48,666 nt of DNA from Streptomyces sp. GESEQ-4 (GCF_017948455.1 NZ_JAFFSU010000039.1:1-48666), one strand, 5' to 3'. Positions 1 through 7,790 are shown, numbered from the stretch's first letter. Translations and numbers: made by a program. The notes: a model not told the origin generated them from the letters alone.

Positions 1-1241
1 GCCCCGTGCCGGTCTGCGCCCAGGGTCACGCCGCCGACCACGTCCTCGCCGGGGCCGCCGGCCCCCCCGGCGGCGAGGGGCGGGCGGGGGCCCCCCCCCC
101 CGCCGCCCCCCCCCCCGGGGGGGGGGGGGGGGGGGGGGGCGGGGGGGCGGGGGGGGGGGAGGGCGCCGCCCCGCCAGTCCCAGGCCGCGATCACGGAGCG
201 GGTGTAGTAGCCGCGCGCCATGATGAGCGAGGGGCGGGCGCCGTCGAGGTACGCGGTGCCGGCGAGGAAGCGGTCGACGCGGTTGCCGTAGTTGTCGCCC
301 CAGGAGGAGACGTTGCCGCGGGCCGGGACGTAGTCGACCGTGCCCATCGCCCTGCCGGTCTGCCCGTTGAACATGGTCAGGTACTCCGGGCCGGAGAGCA
401 CGTAGCCACTGGAGTTGCGGTGGTCGGCCGACGAACTGCCGATCACCGCGCCCGTGCCGTCCCGCGTGCCGTCGGCCGTCTTCATGGCGACCTCGGCCTT
501 GCCGTCGCCGTCGTAGTCGTACACCTGGAACTGCGTGTAGTGCGCGCCGGAGCGGATGTTGCGGCCCAGGTCGATACGCCACAGCCGGGTGCCGTCGAGC
601 TTGACGCCGTCGACGACGGTGTTGCCGGTGTAGCCGGACTGGGAGTTGTCCTTGGCGTTGGTGGGCTGCCACTTGAGGACGAAGTCGAGGGCGCCGTCGC
701 CGTCGAGGTCGCCGACGGAGGCGTCGTTGGCCTCGTAGGTGTACGCGATGCCGTCGGGGGTGGTGCCGCCCGCGGGCGGGGAGATGGGGACGTCCTTGTA
801 GCCGGTGCGGAACTGGATCGCGTGCACCGAGTCGGCCTGCTCGACGCCGCCGACGATCGCACGGACGGTGTAGTCGGCCTGTTCGGGAGCGCCGGAGTGG
901 AAGTAGTTGGTGGAGCCGGTGATCGGGGTCGCGTTGACCTTCGTACCGGCGCGGTAGACGTTGAAGGAGACGTCGCCCGGGTCGGTGCCCAGCCAGCGCC
1001 AGCTGACCAGGTTGCCGGCGGCCGTGTGGACGCTGACCACACCCCGGTCGAGTTTCTCGACCTGGCGGGCGGTGGCGGCCATGGGGGTGCCCCCGCGCGA
1101 GCCGTGCGAAGCCGGTTCGAGCGTGGGGGACGTGCCGGTGGGGCCGGTCAGCGCGGTGAGTCCGGCGGCGACCAGCGCGGTCGTGGCGCCCAGCGCGGAG
1201 AGGACGACGCTTCGTCTGCGGTGCTTGTGCGGGTGCTGCAC
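1..1241 (-). CDS. Rhamnogalacturonan lyase, PL11 family, secreted (C-terminus missing)
   Basis: Secreted lyase for the rhamnogalacturonan I backbone of pectin. The GTG start at 1241 has a perfect AGGAGG eight bases upstream and gives an Arg-rich, hydrophobic signal peptide ending near TALTGPTG. The mature part shows PL11 features: LVSWRWLGTDP near the N-terminus, calcium-loop-like repeats (SVGDLDGDGALDFVLKW and YDYDGDGKAEVAMKTADG), then GPEYLTMFNGQTG and IAAWDWRGGAL. Homology stops just after WDWRGGAL, at about base 160, where the DNA becomes a G/C homopolymer. The frame stays open to base 3, but the last 50 or so codons are not recognisable PL11 sequence, so the usual protein of about 600 residues is cut by the window edge or by a damaged contig end. 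The gene lies 38 bp behind the WYL regulator on the same strand and may be co-transcribed with it. Confidence 0.87.
   Translation of the reverse strand, partial: MQHPHKHRRRSVVLSALGATTALVAAGLTALTGPTGTSPTLEPASHGSRGGTPMAATARQVEKLDRGVVSVHTAAGNLVSWRWLGTDPGDVSFNVYRAGTKVNATPITGSTNYFHSGAPEQADYTVRAIVGGVEQADSVHAIQFRTGYKDVPISPPAGGTTPDGIAYTYEANDASVGDLDGDGALDFVLKWQPTNAKDNSQSGYTGNTVVDGVKLDGTRLWRIDLGRNIRSGAHYTQFQVYDYDGDGKAEVAMKTADGTRDGTGAVIGSSSADHRNSSGYVLSGPEYLTMFNGQTGRAMGTVDYVPARGNVSSWGDNYGNRVDRFLAGTAYLDGARPSLIMARGYYTRSVIAAWDWRGGALPPPRPPAPPPPPPPGGGGGGGGGPRPPLAAGGAGGPGEDVVGGVTLGADRHG
100..168. other. G/C homopolymer tract, probable sequence artefact
   Basis: This stretch is almost entirely runs of C followed by runs of G, inside what should be conserved lyase sequence. 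The recognisable protein ends at its edge and the 100 bases to its left match nothing I know. A sequencing or assembly fault at a contig end is the simplest explanation. Confidence 0.7.
1083..1131. repeat. REP-like palindrome inside the lyase coding sequence
   Basis: An imperfect palindrome with GGGGG-rich outer arms (GGGGGTGCCCCC at the left, GCGTGGGGGAC at the right) and inner GCGCGAGC and TTCGAGCG arms. It is a Streptomyces-type intergenic palindrome, here translated in frame as the linker LEPASHGSRGGTP between the signal peptide and the catalytic domain of the PL11 lyase. The same right arm, TTCGAGCGTGGGGGA, recurs near 39532. Confidence 0.65.
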
Positions 1242-1279
1242 GAGACGTACCTCCTGAAGGACGGACGGGTTCCGGCCTC

Positions 1280-2236
1280 TCAGTGGTCGCCGTGCACCTC
1301 GAAGTTGCCGTATCTTTCGGCCAGTTCGGCGGCCGTCCGGGCGATCTTCGCCCGCAGCTCCGGCGGGCCCAGCACCTCGATGTCCGTGCCCAAACGCAGG
1401 AACTCGCCCGCCGCATGGTCGACGGACTCGATCGGGACGGTGGCCTGGATCCAACCGGTCTCGTCCGTACGGCCGTTGGCGGCGACGGCGCGGGCGAGCG
1501 GGCCGGAGAGCGTCACCGACGGCGCGATGCGTACGACCGCCTCCGCACGGTACAGCCAGTCGTGGAAATCCCTCTGGTACGCCTCCCAGTAGGCAGCCAG
1601 ATCGAAGTCGCCGGGACGCGTGAACTCCTCGTCCGAGGCGGTGAGTTCGAGGATCTGGTCGACCCGGAAGGTGCGCGGCCCGGGACCGGCGACCACGTAC
1701 CAGCGACCCGCCTTGAGGACCAGTCCGTACGGTTCCAGACGGCGCTCCACGTCGGTGGGCTCGCGCCAGCGCCGGTAGACGATGTGCAGCACCCGGCTGT
1801 TCCACACGGCATCGGCGACCGAGGGCAGATACGGGGCCTCCTCGCCGTCCGCGTACCAGCCGGGGGCGTCGAGGTGGAAGCGGCCGCTGATCCGGTCGGC
1901 TTGGACGGGCAGCGCGGCGCGCACTTTCAGCTCGGCGGCGGCGAGCAGGGAGCCGAGGCCGAGTTCAGCAGCCGGCCCCGGGACCCCCGCGAGGAACAGC
2001 GCCTCCGCCTCGTCGGCGGTCAGGCCGGTGAGGCGGGTGCGGTAGCCGTCCAGCAGCCGATAGCCGCCGTCGTGGCCCGCGTCGCCGTACAACGGGACAC
2101 CGGCCGCCCTCAGCGCGTCGACATCCCGGTAGACCGTGCGGACGGAGACCTCCAGCTCCTCGGCGAGCTGGGCGGCGGTCATCCGGCCCCGGGTCTGGAG
2201 GAGCAGCAGGATCGAGATCAGGCGGCTGGACTTCAC
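1280..2236 (-). CDS. YafY/DeoR-like transcriptional regulator, HTH-WYL
   Basis: DNA-binding regulator of about 318 residues. Residues 1-60 form a winged HTH (MKSSRLISILLLLQTRGRMT, then SVRTVYRDVDALRAAGVPL), typical of the YafY family. From about residue 140 a WYL domain follows (RVLHIVYRRW, then EPYGLVLKAGRWYVVAG), which senses a ligand or nucleic acid, and then a WCX-type C-terminal extension. I chose the GTG at 2236, which gives the usual MKSSRL start; a GTG at 2242 adds two residues. Both starts lie inside a 27-bp palindrome shared with the divergent gene, which suggests autoregulation. The lyase gene follows 38 bp downstream, so it may be a target or co-transcribed. Confidence 0.9.
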   Translation of the reverse strand: MKSSRLISILLLLQTRGRMTAAQLAEELEVSVRTVYRDVDALRAAGVPLYGDAGHDGGYRLLDGYRTRLTGLTADEAEALFLAGVPGPAAELGLGSLLAAAELKVRAALPVQADRISGRFHLDAPGWYADGEEAPYLPSVADAVWNSRVLHIVYRRWREPTDVERRLEPYGLVLKAGRWYVVAGPGPRTFRVDQILELTASDEEFTRPGDFDLAAYWEAYQRDFHDWLYRAEAVVRIAPSVTLSGPLARAVAANGRTDETGWIQATVPIESVDHAAGEFLRLGTDIEVLGPPELRAKIARTAAELAERYGNFEVHGDH

Positions 2237-2257
2237 TGACACATGGTGGCAGTGAAG
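2231..2257. promoter_or_regulatory. 27-bp palindromic operator between WYL regulator and divergent gene
   Basis: Left half CTTCACTGaCAC, centre ATG, right half GTGgCAGTGAAG: 11 of 12 positions per half are complementary. It covers the start codon of the regulator and lies 19 bp before the start of the divergent gene. A site placed to block both genes is the natural reading. The binding protein is inferred to be the WYL regulator. Confidence 0.7.
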
Positions 2258-2275
2258 CGGTCCTAGCGTCCTGCC

Positions 2276-2767
2276 ATGAGCTTCACCGAGAGACTGCTGA
2301 CCGTGCCGCCGCCGATCGAGGTGGCCGGGCGGCACATCAAGCGCTACCACGTCACCGCCGACCCGGCGGGCATCGCACCCGACGTCGAGAAGGCGGCGTA
2401 CGCGATCCTGCCGGACCTGCTGCCGGAACCGGACGGCACCCCGCCGGCCACCTTCGTCGTGCTGCACCGAGGCGGTGACGACGGGGCCTACCTGAACGCC
2501 TACAGCTGGGTCTGGGACAACGTCCTGCACTTCCGCGGCGCCGCGGCCGGCCAGCCGGCACTCGGCTGCCCGGACCACGACCCGACGCACTTCATCACAC
2601 CGGACAAGCCGTGGATCGGCTGCGTCTGGGAGCTGCCGCCGATCCTGCACGAACGAGACGCCTGGGTACGGCACCTGCTCGCGCCCGAACTCCCCGACCT
2701 GGCCGCCTACTTGGCGGACACCCTGCCCGCCGGAACCACTGGAGACCGGGGCGCTGCGCTGGCGTGA
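2276..2767 (+). CDS. Conserved protein of unknown function
   Basis: A 163-residue soluble protein without signal peptide or membrane segment. I recognise no domain. Visible features are an N-terminal MSFTERLLTVPPPIEVAGR, a central Trp-rich segment (NAYSWVWDN), a GCPDHDPTHFITPDKPWIGC stretch with two Cys and two His that could bind a metal, and a C-terminal helix-rich part ending in low-complexity residues. It is transcribed divergently from the WYL regulator with the shared palindrome between them, so it is probably that regulator's main target. There is no clear ribosome binding site before the ATG; the message may be leaderless or weakly initiated. Confidence 0.8.
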   Translation: MSFTERLLTVPPPIEVAGRHIKRYHVTADPAGIAPDVEKAAYAILPDLLPEPDGTPPATFVVLHRGGDDGAYLNAYSWVWDNVLHFRGAAAGQPALGCPDHDPTHFITPDKPWIGCVWELPPILHERDAWVRHLLAPELPDLAAYLADTLPAGTTGDRGAALA

Positions 2768-2814
2768 GCCGATCACATCGGGCCGGTTCAGGGTGCAGGT
2801 CGGTCTGCGTGGCC

Positions 2815-2980
2815 GTCGCTCTGGGGGCTGCCGCCCCCAGACCCCCGCTTCGGCCTGAACGGCCTCGTCCTCAGACTCCCCCAGAGGGGGCACCCCCAAC
2901 GGGCTCAGATGTGGTGACCGGCACTGAGAGGGCCGACGACGCGTTCCCCCCACTCTCAGCTTCGCCGAGCGGGTGGACCC
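2815..2980. repeat. Streptomyces intergenic palindromes in a 331-bp gap
   Basis: The gap 2768-3098 holds no intact gene. It has hairpin-forming repeats commonly seen downstream of Streptomyces genes: GGGGGCTGCCGCCCCC near 2823, followed by CCCGCTTCGGCC, and CTCCCCCAGAGGGGGCACCCCC near 2877. They probably act as terminators for the upstream plus-strand gene. The right part of the gap is a decayed gene, listed separately. Confidence 0.6.
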
Positions 2981-3121
2981 ATCGGAAGGGCCCGCGTGCG
3001 GTTCGTCTGGTCGGGCGTCTCGGCGGACGCGGCCCGCTGGGAGCAGGCGTTCTCCGTGGACGGCGGGGAGACCTGGCTGAGCAACTGGATCATGGAGTTC
3101 AGTCGTCGGGCGGCTTCCTGA
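2981..3121 (+). pseudogene. Remnant of a DUF1579-like gene (C-terminal end only)
   Basis: Reading from 2981 gives about 46 codons to a TGA at 3119-3121, with RVRFVWSGVSADAARWEQAF and then SVDGGETWLSNWIMEFSR. This matches the C-terminal end of DUF1579-type proteins as I remember them (DGGxTWExNWxMEF). No start, upstream domain or ribosome binding site exists; the preceding bases are intergenic repeat sequence. It overlaps the 3' end of the convergent methyltransferase gene by 23 bp. I call it a deletion remnant. Confidence 0.55.
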
Positions 3122-3848
3122 AGGCCCGGAGGGAGAACACGGGGTCGGGGCGCGGCCGGTTCTGGTCGGGGAGCGTCGCCAGGAGCTCGGCGAAACGTTC
3201 GGTGCGCGGCTCGCCGGGCGGTAGCTGGGTGAACCAGCCGCGCCGCAGGTCGGCGGCGGTCCGCCGGGGGCTGCGGCCCTGCCCCACGCCCGGGAAGCGG
3301 GCCTGCCCGGCGGGGAGCAGTCCCTGCTCGGCGGCGTACGACTCCACGGCCGCCGCCTCGTCCCGGGCAGGCCGGCGTGGGCGCGGGGCGAGCACGGCAT
3401 CGATGTCACTGCCCACGTCGTGCGCGGCGGCCTTGTCGACGGTGGTGACGTACATACCGCCCGGCCGCAGTACGCGGGCGCACTCGGCGACGGCGGCCCG
3501 CACGTCGTCGGGTTCGTCGAGCAGATGCAGCAGCCACACGCTGGTCACGGCGTCGAACGCGCGGTCCGGGAACGGCAGCCGCCGGCTGTCCGCGAGCACG
3601 ACCGCGCCGGGCAGGCGTACGGCGGCCATCCGGGCCATCCCGGACGTCAGATCCGCGCCGGTCACCCGCAGCCCGGGCCGGGCCGCCGCGAGCCGCCGGG
3701 TCACGATGCCGGTGCCGCAGGCCACGTCGAGGAGGCGGCCGGTCACGCCGGGCAGCAGGCCCAGGACGGCGGCGGCAGCGGCGGCGGCCCGGGGCTCGCC
3801 GCCGCGTGTGATGTCGTAGGCGTCGGCTTCCTTGTCGTAGTCCAGCAC
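3099..3848 (-). CDS. Class I SAM-dependent methyltransferase
   Basis: A 249-residue cytosolic methyltransferase. The SAM-binding motif I is LLDVACGTGIVTRRLA (about residues 39-54). Motif II is VTGADLTSGM, motif III/IV is FPDRAFDAVTSVWLLHLLDEP, and the post-motif is ARVLRPGGMYVTTVDK. It is a Methyltransf_11/UbiE-like fold with unknown substrate. The GTG start at 3848 lies four bases after the stop of the pterin dehydratase gene, so the two are one operon. The C-terminal part ends in PVFSLRAFRKP, common in small-molecule methyltransferases of actinomycetes. Confidence 0.88.
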   Translation of the reverse strand: MLDYDKEADAYDITRGGEPRAAAAAAAVLGLLPGVTGRLLDVACGTGIVTRRLAAARPGLRVTGADLTSGMARMAAVRLPGAVVLADSRRLPFPDRAFDAVTSVWLLHLLDEPDDVRAAVAECARVLRPGGMYVTTVDKAAAHDVGSDIDAVLAPRPRRPARDEAAAVESYAAEQGLLPAGQARFPGVGQGRSPRRTAADLRRGWFTQLPPGEPRTERFAELLATLPDQNRPRPDPVFSLRAFRKPPDD

Positions 3849-3852
3849 CGCG

Positions 3853-4155
3853 TCACTTCGCCCCGTGGGCCGGTGCCAGTTCCTCCACCCGGCGGGCCAG
3901 CTTGAAGTCCCGCTCGGTCACCCCGCCCACCGTGTGCGTGTTCACGCTCAGTGACAGGGTGTTGTAGCCGAGGGTGAGGTCGGAGTGGTGGTCGAGCTCT
4001 TCCTGGACCTGGGCGATGTGGACGACCATCGCGGTGGCCGCGAGGTGCGAGCGCAGCCGGTAGGAGCGGGCGATACGGTCCCCGTCCAGGGACCAGCCCG
4101 GCAGCTGAGCCAGCCGCTCCTCGATCTCCTCCTGCGACAGCGGTTCGAGGGGCAT
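3853..4155 (-). CDS. 4a-hydroxytetrahydrobiopterin dehydratase (pterin-4a-carbinolamine dehydratase)
   Basis: A 100-residue enzyme that dehydrates 4a-hydroxytetrahydropterin to the quinonoid dihydropterin, recycling the cofactor of aromatic amino acid hydroxylases. The length is normal for the family. The diagnostic active-site pattern is present: EELDHHSDLTLGYNTLSLSV followed by NTHTVGGVTERDFKLA, with the HH, Y and TH...G.T..D residues in place. The ATG at 4155 follows GGAAGGAG. A methyltransferase gene lies directly downstream. No pterin-dependent hydroxylase is visible in the window, so its partner must be elsewhere. Confidence 0.93.
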   Translation of the reverse strand: MPLEPLSQEEIEERLAQLPGWSLDGDRIARSYRLRSHLAATAMVVHIAQVQEELDHHSDLTLGYNTLSLSVNTHTVGGVTERDFKLARRVEELAPAHGAK

Positions 4156-4297
4156 GGCCTCGCTCCTTCCAGGGTGTCGGGTTCCTCTTCAGCGTGCCAC
4201 AGCCGCGCACTTGACGCCCTGGTCAGACGGGTGCCCGGAGATCTGTTCCGGACACATTCCGGCGCCGCTGGACTCGCCCACGGACTACGGTCGTCGT

Positions 4298-5116
4298 ATG
4301 ACCACTCCCGTGTCCGACGGCGCCGCACTCCCCTCCGGCGACGGCGTCGGTCCCCTGCTGCGAGCCTGGCGGGAGCGGCGGCGGGTCAGCCAGCTGGAGC
4401 TGGCGCTGCGGGCCGACTCCTCCGCCCGGCACATCAGCTTCATCGAGACGGGCCGCTCCCGGCCGAGCGAGGAGATGGTGCTGCGGCTGGCCGAGCATCT
4501 CGACGTGCCCGTGCGCGAGCGCAACGCCCTGCTCCTGGCGGCCGGTTACGCCCCGCGCTACCGGCAGACCCCGCTGGACGACCCGGCGCTGGAGCCGCTG
4601 CGCGAGGGGATCGAGCAGCTGATCCAGGGCTACGAGCCCTACCCGGCCTTCGTGGTGGACGCGACGTACAACGTGGTGGCCGCCAACCGGGGCATCCTGG
4701 CCCTGCTCGACGGCCTGCCCGAGTCGCTGCTCGCGCCGCCGCTGAACGCGATGCGGCTGACCCTCCACCCGGAGGGCCTCGCGCCCCGCATCCTCAATCT
4801 GCGGGAGTGGCGCGGCCATCTGCTCGCCCAGATGGAACGGCAGATCGCGCTGCAACGCTCGGAACCGCTGCGGGAGTTGTACGAGGAGGTCGCCGCGTAC
4901 CCGGTGCGGGAGACGGCGGAGGAACCGGCCGAACCGGCCCCGTCCTTCGCGCTCCCGATGCGCATCGAGCACGACGGCCGGGTGCTGTCCTTCATCTCCT
5001 CGATCTCCACCTTCAACACCCCCATGGACGTGACCGTCGCCGAGCTGGCCATCGAGACCCTGCTCCCGGCCGACCCGGCGACGGTCAAATACCTTCAGGC
5101 GATCGCGCAGGACTGA
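4298..5116 (+). CDS. XRE-family regulator with MmyB-like ligand-binding domain
   Basis: A 272-residue regulator. Residues 15-75 are an XRE helix-turn-helix (LRAWRERRRVSQLELALRAD, then SSARHISFIETGRSRPSEEM). Residues 105-265 are the MmyB-like PAS-fold domain (YEPYPAFVVDATYNVVAANR, then LRLTLHPEGLAPRI), which binds fatty-acid-like or other small ligands in this family. Relatives usually control a divergent or neighbouring oxidoreductase; here the divergent gene is the pterin dehydratase, 142 bp away. The start ATG at 4298 places the HTH at the normal distance and has no Shine-Dalgarno; TACGGT just upstream could be a -10 of a leaderless transcript. The stop lies inside the convergent GH74 gene (22-bp overlap). 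Confidence 0.9.
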   Translation: MTTPVSDGAALPSGDGVGPLLRAWRERRRVSQLELALRADSSARHISFIETGRSRPSEEMVLRLAEHLDVPVRERNALLLAAGYAPRYRQTPLDDPALEPLREGIEQLIQGYEPYPAFVVDATYNVVAANRGILALLDGLPESLLAPPLNAMRLTLHPEGLAPRILNLREWRGHLLAQMERQIALQRSEPLRELYEEVAAYPVRETAEEPAEPAPSFALPMRIEHDGRVLSFISSISTFNTPMDVTVAELAIETLLPADPATVKYLQAIAQD

Positions 5117-7737
5117 TCACCGAGCTTGAAGGAAGCGGGTTTCGCGTTCGCTCCCGACCAGCTCCCCGTGAACCCGAAGCTCACCGACGACCCCGCCGCC
5201 ACGGTGCCGTTCCAGCCCACGTTCTTCGCTGTCACCGCTGAACCCGACTGCGTGTGATCGGCGTTCCAGAGCCGGGAGATGGTCTGGCCGTTCGGGAAGG
5301 TCCAGCTGAGGGACCAGCCCGACCAGGCGCTCGTGCCGGTGTTGCTCAGCTGGACGTCGGCCTGGAAGCCGCCCGACCACTCGTTGGTCACCTTGTAGGT
5401 GACGGCGCAGGCGCCCGTCGGTGTGGGCGTCGGGTCGGTACCGCCGCTGTCGGGGGTGTCGCCGTAGATGACGCCGCGGCCGTTGGTCGCCACGTACACC
5501 CGGCCGTACACGCGAGGATCGCCGGTGATCGCCGCGCCCGTCCAACCCCACTGGTGGGCGTCGTCGTTGACGCGGGTCCAGCTCGCACCCTTGTCGGTGG
5601 AGCGGAAGATGCCTCGTACGCCACCGATCTTCGCGCTGGTGTAGAGGGTCTGGTACGTCGCTCCGGGCGCCGCCTTGCCGAAGCCGATGGTGTCGGCCTG
5701 ATCGATGCCGGACAGCTTGGTGAAGGTGGCGCCGGAGTCGGTGGAGTGCCACAGGCCGTACGCGCCGTCGCTCGCGCCGCCCGCCAGCCATACGTCACCC
5801 TTCGTGCCGGGCAGCGCCTTGAAGCGGACGGTGTCGCCGGAGGGGAGCCCGGTCGCGGCCGACGCGGAGAAGGTCGCGCCGCCGTCCGTACTGACGTAGA
5901 ACTTCCCGGACTTGAAGCCGTAGAAGGTCTTCGGGTCGACCCGGTCGGACTCGACGATCGCGCCCGCCGGGATGCCGCTCGACGCCGACCAGGACGTGCC
6001 GAAGCCCGTCGCGTAGTGGACCCCGGTGCCCTGCGGACTCCACACGAACCGGCTGCCGTCGGCCGCCGCGGCGACCGTGCCGCCACCGCTGACGCCCGAA
6101 GGGTCCGTCCCCGCGAACCAGTTGGCGCCGTTGTCCGTCGAGAACGCGATGTGCGGTCCGGAGTCCAGATTGCCGGCGCGGACCACGGTGTTCGGGTTGC
6201 TCTCCGCGAAGTCCAGGCTGGTCGTCGAGGTGAAGTTCGGCGAGGTGTACATCATCGGCGGGACCTTGGTGAGATCCGTGTGCCGGAAGCCGCCGATGTC
6301 GCCGAGCGCGCTGAGCAGGGGAGCGCCGGACGGCGGTGACGCCAGGTCCAGGACGGCCGTCTCCTCCAGGCCCCGCACCATCGGTTTGATGGTGAACTGG
6401 CCTCCGCTGTCCCACTTCGACAGCTCCTCGGTGCCGTAGATCGTCGCACCCGTCCCGTACATCATCCGGTTCGAGTCGAACGGGTCGATCTCCAGCGACT
6501 CCGTCATCCAGCCCAGTTTCGGGGTCTGTTCGGGCGGCGCCGGGTTCGCGCCCCAGGTCAGCCAGGGGGACGAGGAGACGTCCATCGTGTAGCGGTTCGC
6601 GCGGTTCGGATACGACGTGTAGTCCCAGGCCTTCGTCCACGTCCCGCCGCTGTCCGTCGAGCGGAAGATCTGGGTGTCCGGCCACCAGGAGCTGTACGCC
6701 GTCGCCATCACCGTGCCGGGCCGCTGCCGGTCGACGGTGAGACCGCTGAAGCCGTAGTACGTGTCGGCCTCCGCCACCGGGCTGATGTCCGTCCAGGTAC
6801 CGGTCGCGGTCGCATACCGCCACAGCCGGCCCTTGCCGCCGTCGTACGGCCCGCCGGTGTCGCTGTACGCGAGGTACAGATAGCCGTTCGTCGCGTCCAG
6901 CACGCCTTTGTGAGCCAGATAACCGGTCGGCTGCCCGGCGACACGGGACCAGGTCGCCCCCGCGTCCGTCGAGCGGTATACCGCGTTTTCCTTGTCGGCG
7001 ACCCCGACGTAGATCGTCCGCGTGGCGCTGCCCGCCGTACCGGTCGACTCGTCGAAGGTGACCCAGACGATGCCCTGGTTGTCGGAGGCGTAGCCGCTCG
7101 TGTCGCTCGGATCCTGCGCGTAGTTTCCGACGTTGGGGAAGTTCGTCACCTGAGACCAGCTGACTCCGGAGTCCGTCGACCGCCACAGCCCCTTGCCGCT
7201 GGGAGCCCCCAGATAGAGCAAGCTGTTCCTGTTCGGGTCGACGGCCAGCCGCTCACCCATGCCGCGTCCCGGCATGTTCCCGCCCAGCTTGAACGGCAGC
7301 TCGGCCTTCTGCCAGCTCGCGCCCCGGTCGGCGGAGCGCATGACGGCGCCGTTCCCCGGGTCCCAGCTGTTGGTGTACGTCCCGACCGCCGCGTACACCT
7401 TGTCGGGGTCGACGGAGTCGGAGGCCAGGCTCACGACACCGGTGTGCCCCCAGTCGTCCCAGCCGACCGAGTCCAGCAGCGGCGTCCAGGTCTTCGTCGA
7501 CTCCTGCCAGCGGTAGGCACCGCCGATGTCGGTACGGGCGTAGGCGAGGTTCTTCTCCTTGCGGTTGAAGACGATGCCGGGGACGAAGCCGCCGCCGTCG
7601 ATGCGCGCGTTCTTCCAGGTGTAGCTGTCGGCGGCGATCGACACCGGCTCGGTGTCGGCGGCGAGCGCGGACGGCGTGCCGGCGAGGAGACCGGCTGCCA
7701 GGGCCAGGACGGCCGTGAGGATGCGGGTTCTTCGCAC
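5095..7737 (-). CDS. Secreted xyloglucanase, GH74 with C-terminal CBM2
   Basis: An 880-residue exported enzyme that cleaves xyloglucan. Signal peptide 1-27 (MRRTRILTAVLALAAGLLAG, cut after ALA). Residues 35-750 form two seven-bladed propellers built of BNR/Asp-box repeats (RSADRGASW, RSTDSGVSW, RSTDAGATW, RSTDSGGTW, STDGGATF and others). Candidate catalytic Asp residues are in ARTDIGGAYRW (Asp70) and in ALGDIGGFRHTD, the two equivalent positions in known GH74 enzymes. A short TPTPT linker leads to a CBM2 (ACAVTYKVTNEWSGGFQADV to the end) with the usual conserved Trp residues for crystalline cellulose. The GTG start follows GGAAAGGA. A LacI-type palindrome lies 38 bp upstream. The 3' end overlaps the XRE regulator tail to tail. 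Confidence 0.95.
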   Translation of the reverse strand: MRRTRILTAVLALAAGLLAGTPSALAADTEPVSIAADSYTWKNARIDGGGFVPGIVFNRKEKNLAYARTDIGGAYRWQESTKTWTPLLDSVGWDDWGHTGVVSLASDSVDPDKVYAAVGTYTNSWDPGNGAVMRSADRGASWQKAELPFKLGGNMPGRGMGERLAVDPNRNSLLYLGAPSGKGLWRSTDSGVSWSQVTNFPNVGNYAQDPSDTSGYASDNQGIVWVTFDESTGTAGSATRTIYVGVADKENAVYRSTDAGATWSRVAGQPTGYLAHKGVLDATNGYLYLAYSDTGGPYDGGKGRLWRYATATGTWTDISPVAEADTYYGFSGLTVDRQRPGTVMATAYSSWWPDTQIFRSTDSGGTWTKAWDYTSYPNRANRYTMDVSSSPWLTWGANPAPPEQTPKLGWMTESLEIDPFDSNRMMYGTGATIYGTEELSKWDSGGQFTIKPMVRGLEETAVLDLASPPSGAPLLSALGDIGGFRHTDLTKVPPMMYTSPNFTSTTSLDFAESNPNTVVRAGNLDSGPHIAFSTDNGANWFAGTDPSGVSGGGTVAAAADGSRFVWSPQGTGVHYATGFGTSWSASSGIPAGAIVESDRVDPKTFYGFKSGKFYVSTDGGATFSASAATGLPSGDTVRFKALPGTKGDVWLAGGASDGAYGLWHSTDSGATFTKLSGIDQADTIGFGKAAPGATYQTLYTSAKIGGVRGIFRSTDKGASWTRVNDDAHQWGWTGAAITGDPRVYGRVYVATNGRGVIYGDTPDSGGTDPTPTPTGACAVTYKVTNEWSGGFQADVQLSNTGTSAWSGWSLSWTFPNGQTISRLWNADHTQSGSAVTAKNVGWNGTVAAGSSVSFGFTGSWSGANAKPASFKLGDQSCAIA

Positions 7738-7774
7738 GGGGGGTCCTTTCCGGGTGGGGGATGCGGAGACGGGA

Positions 7775-7790
7775 GGGTAAGCGCTTTCCC
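7775..7790. promoter_or_regulatory. LacI-family operator upstream of GH74
   Basis: GGGTAAGC/GCTTTCCC, a 16-bp dyad with one mismatch pair and a central AAGCGCTT. It is typical of LacI-family operators and is related to, but not the same as, the CebR box TGGGAGCGCTCCCA before the GH48 gene. It lies 38-53 bp before the GH74 start codon. Confidence 0.65.

Noticed and set aside
6..1592. Long plus-strand open frame over the lyase region
   Set aside because: It is a high-GC shadow of the PL11 and WYL genes on the other strand; the protein has no recognisable domain and no ribosome binding site.
2243..3409. N-terminal extension of the WYL regulator frame far upstream
   Set aside because: The extension crosses the divergent gene and an intergenic repeat; homology begins at VKSSRLIS.
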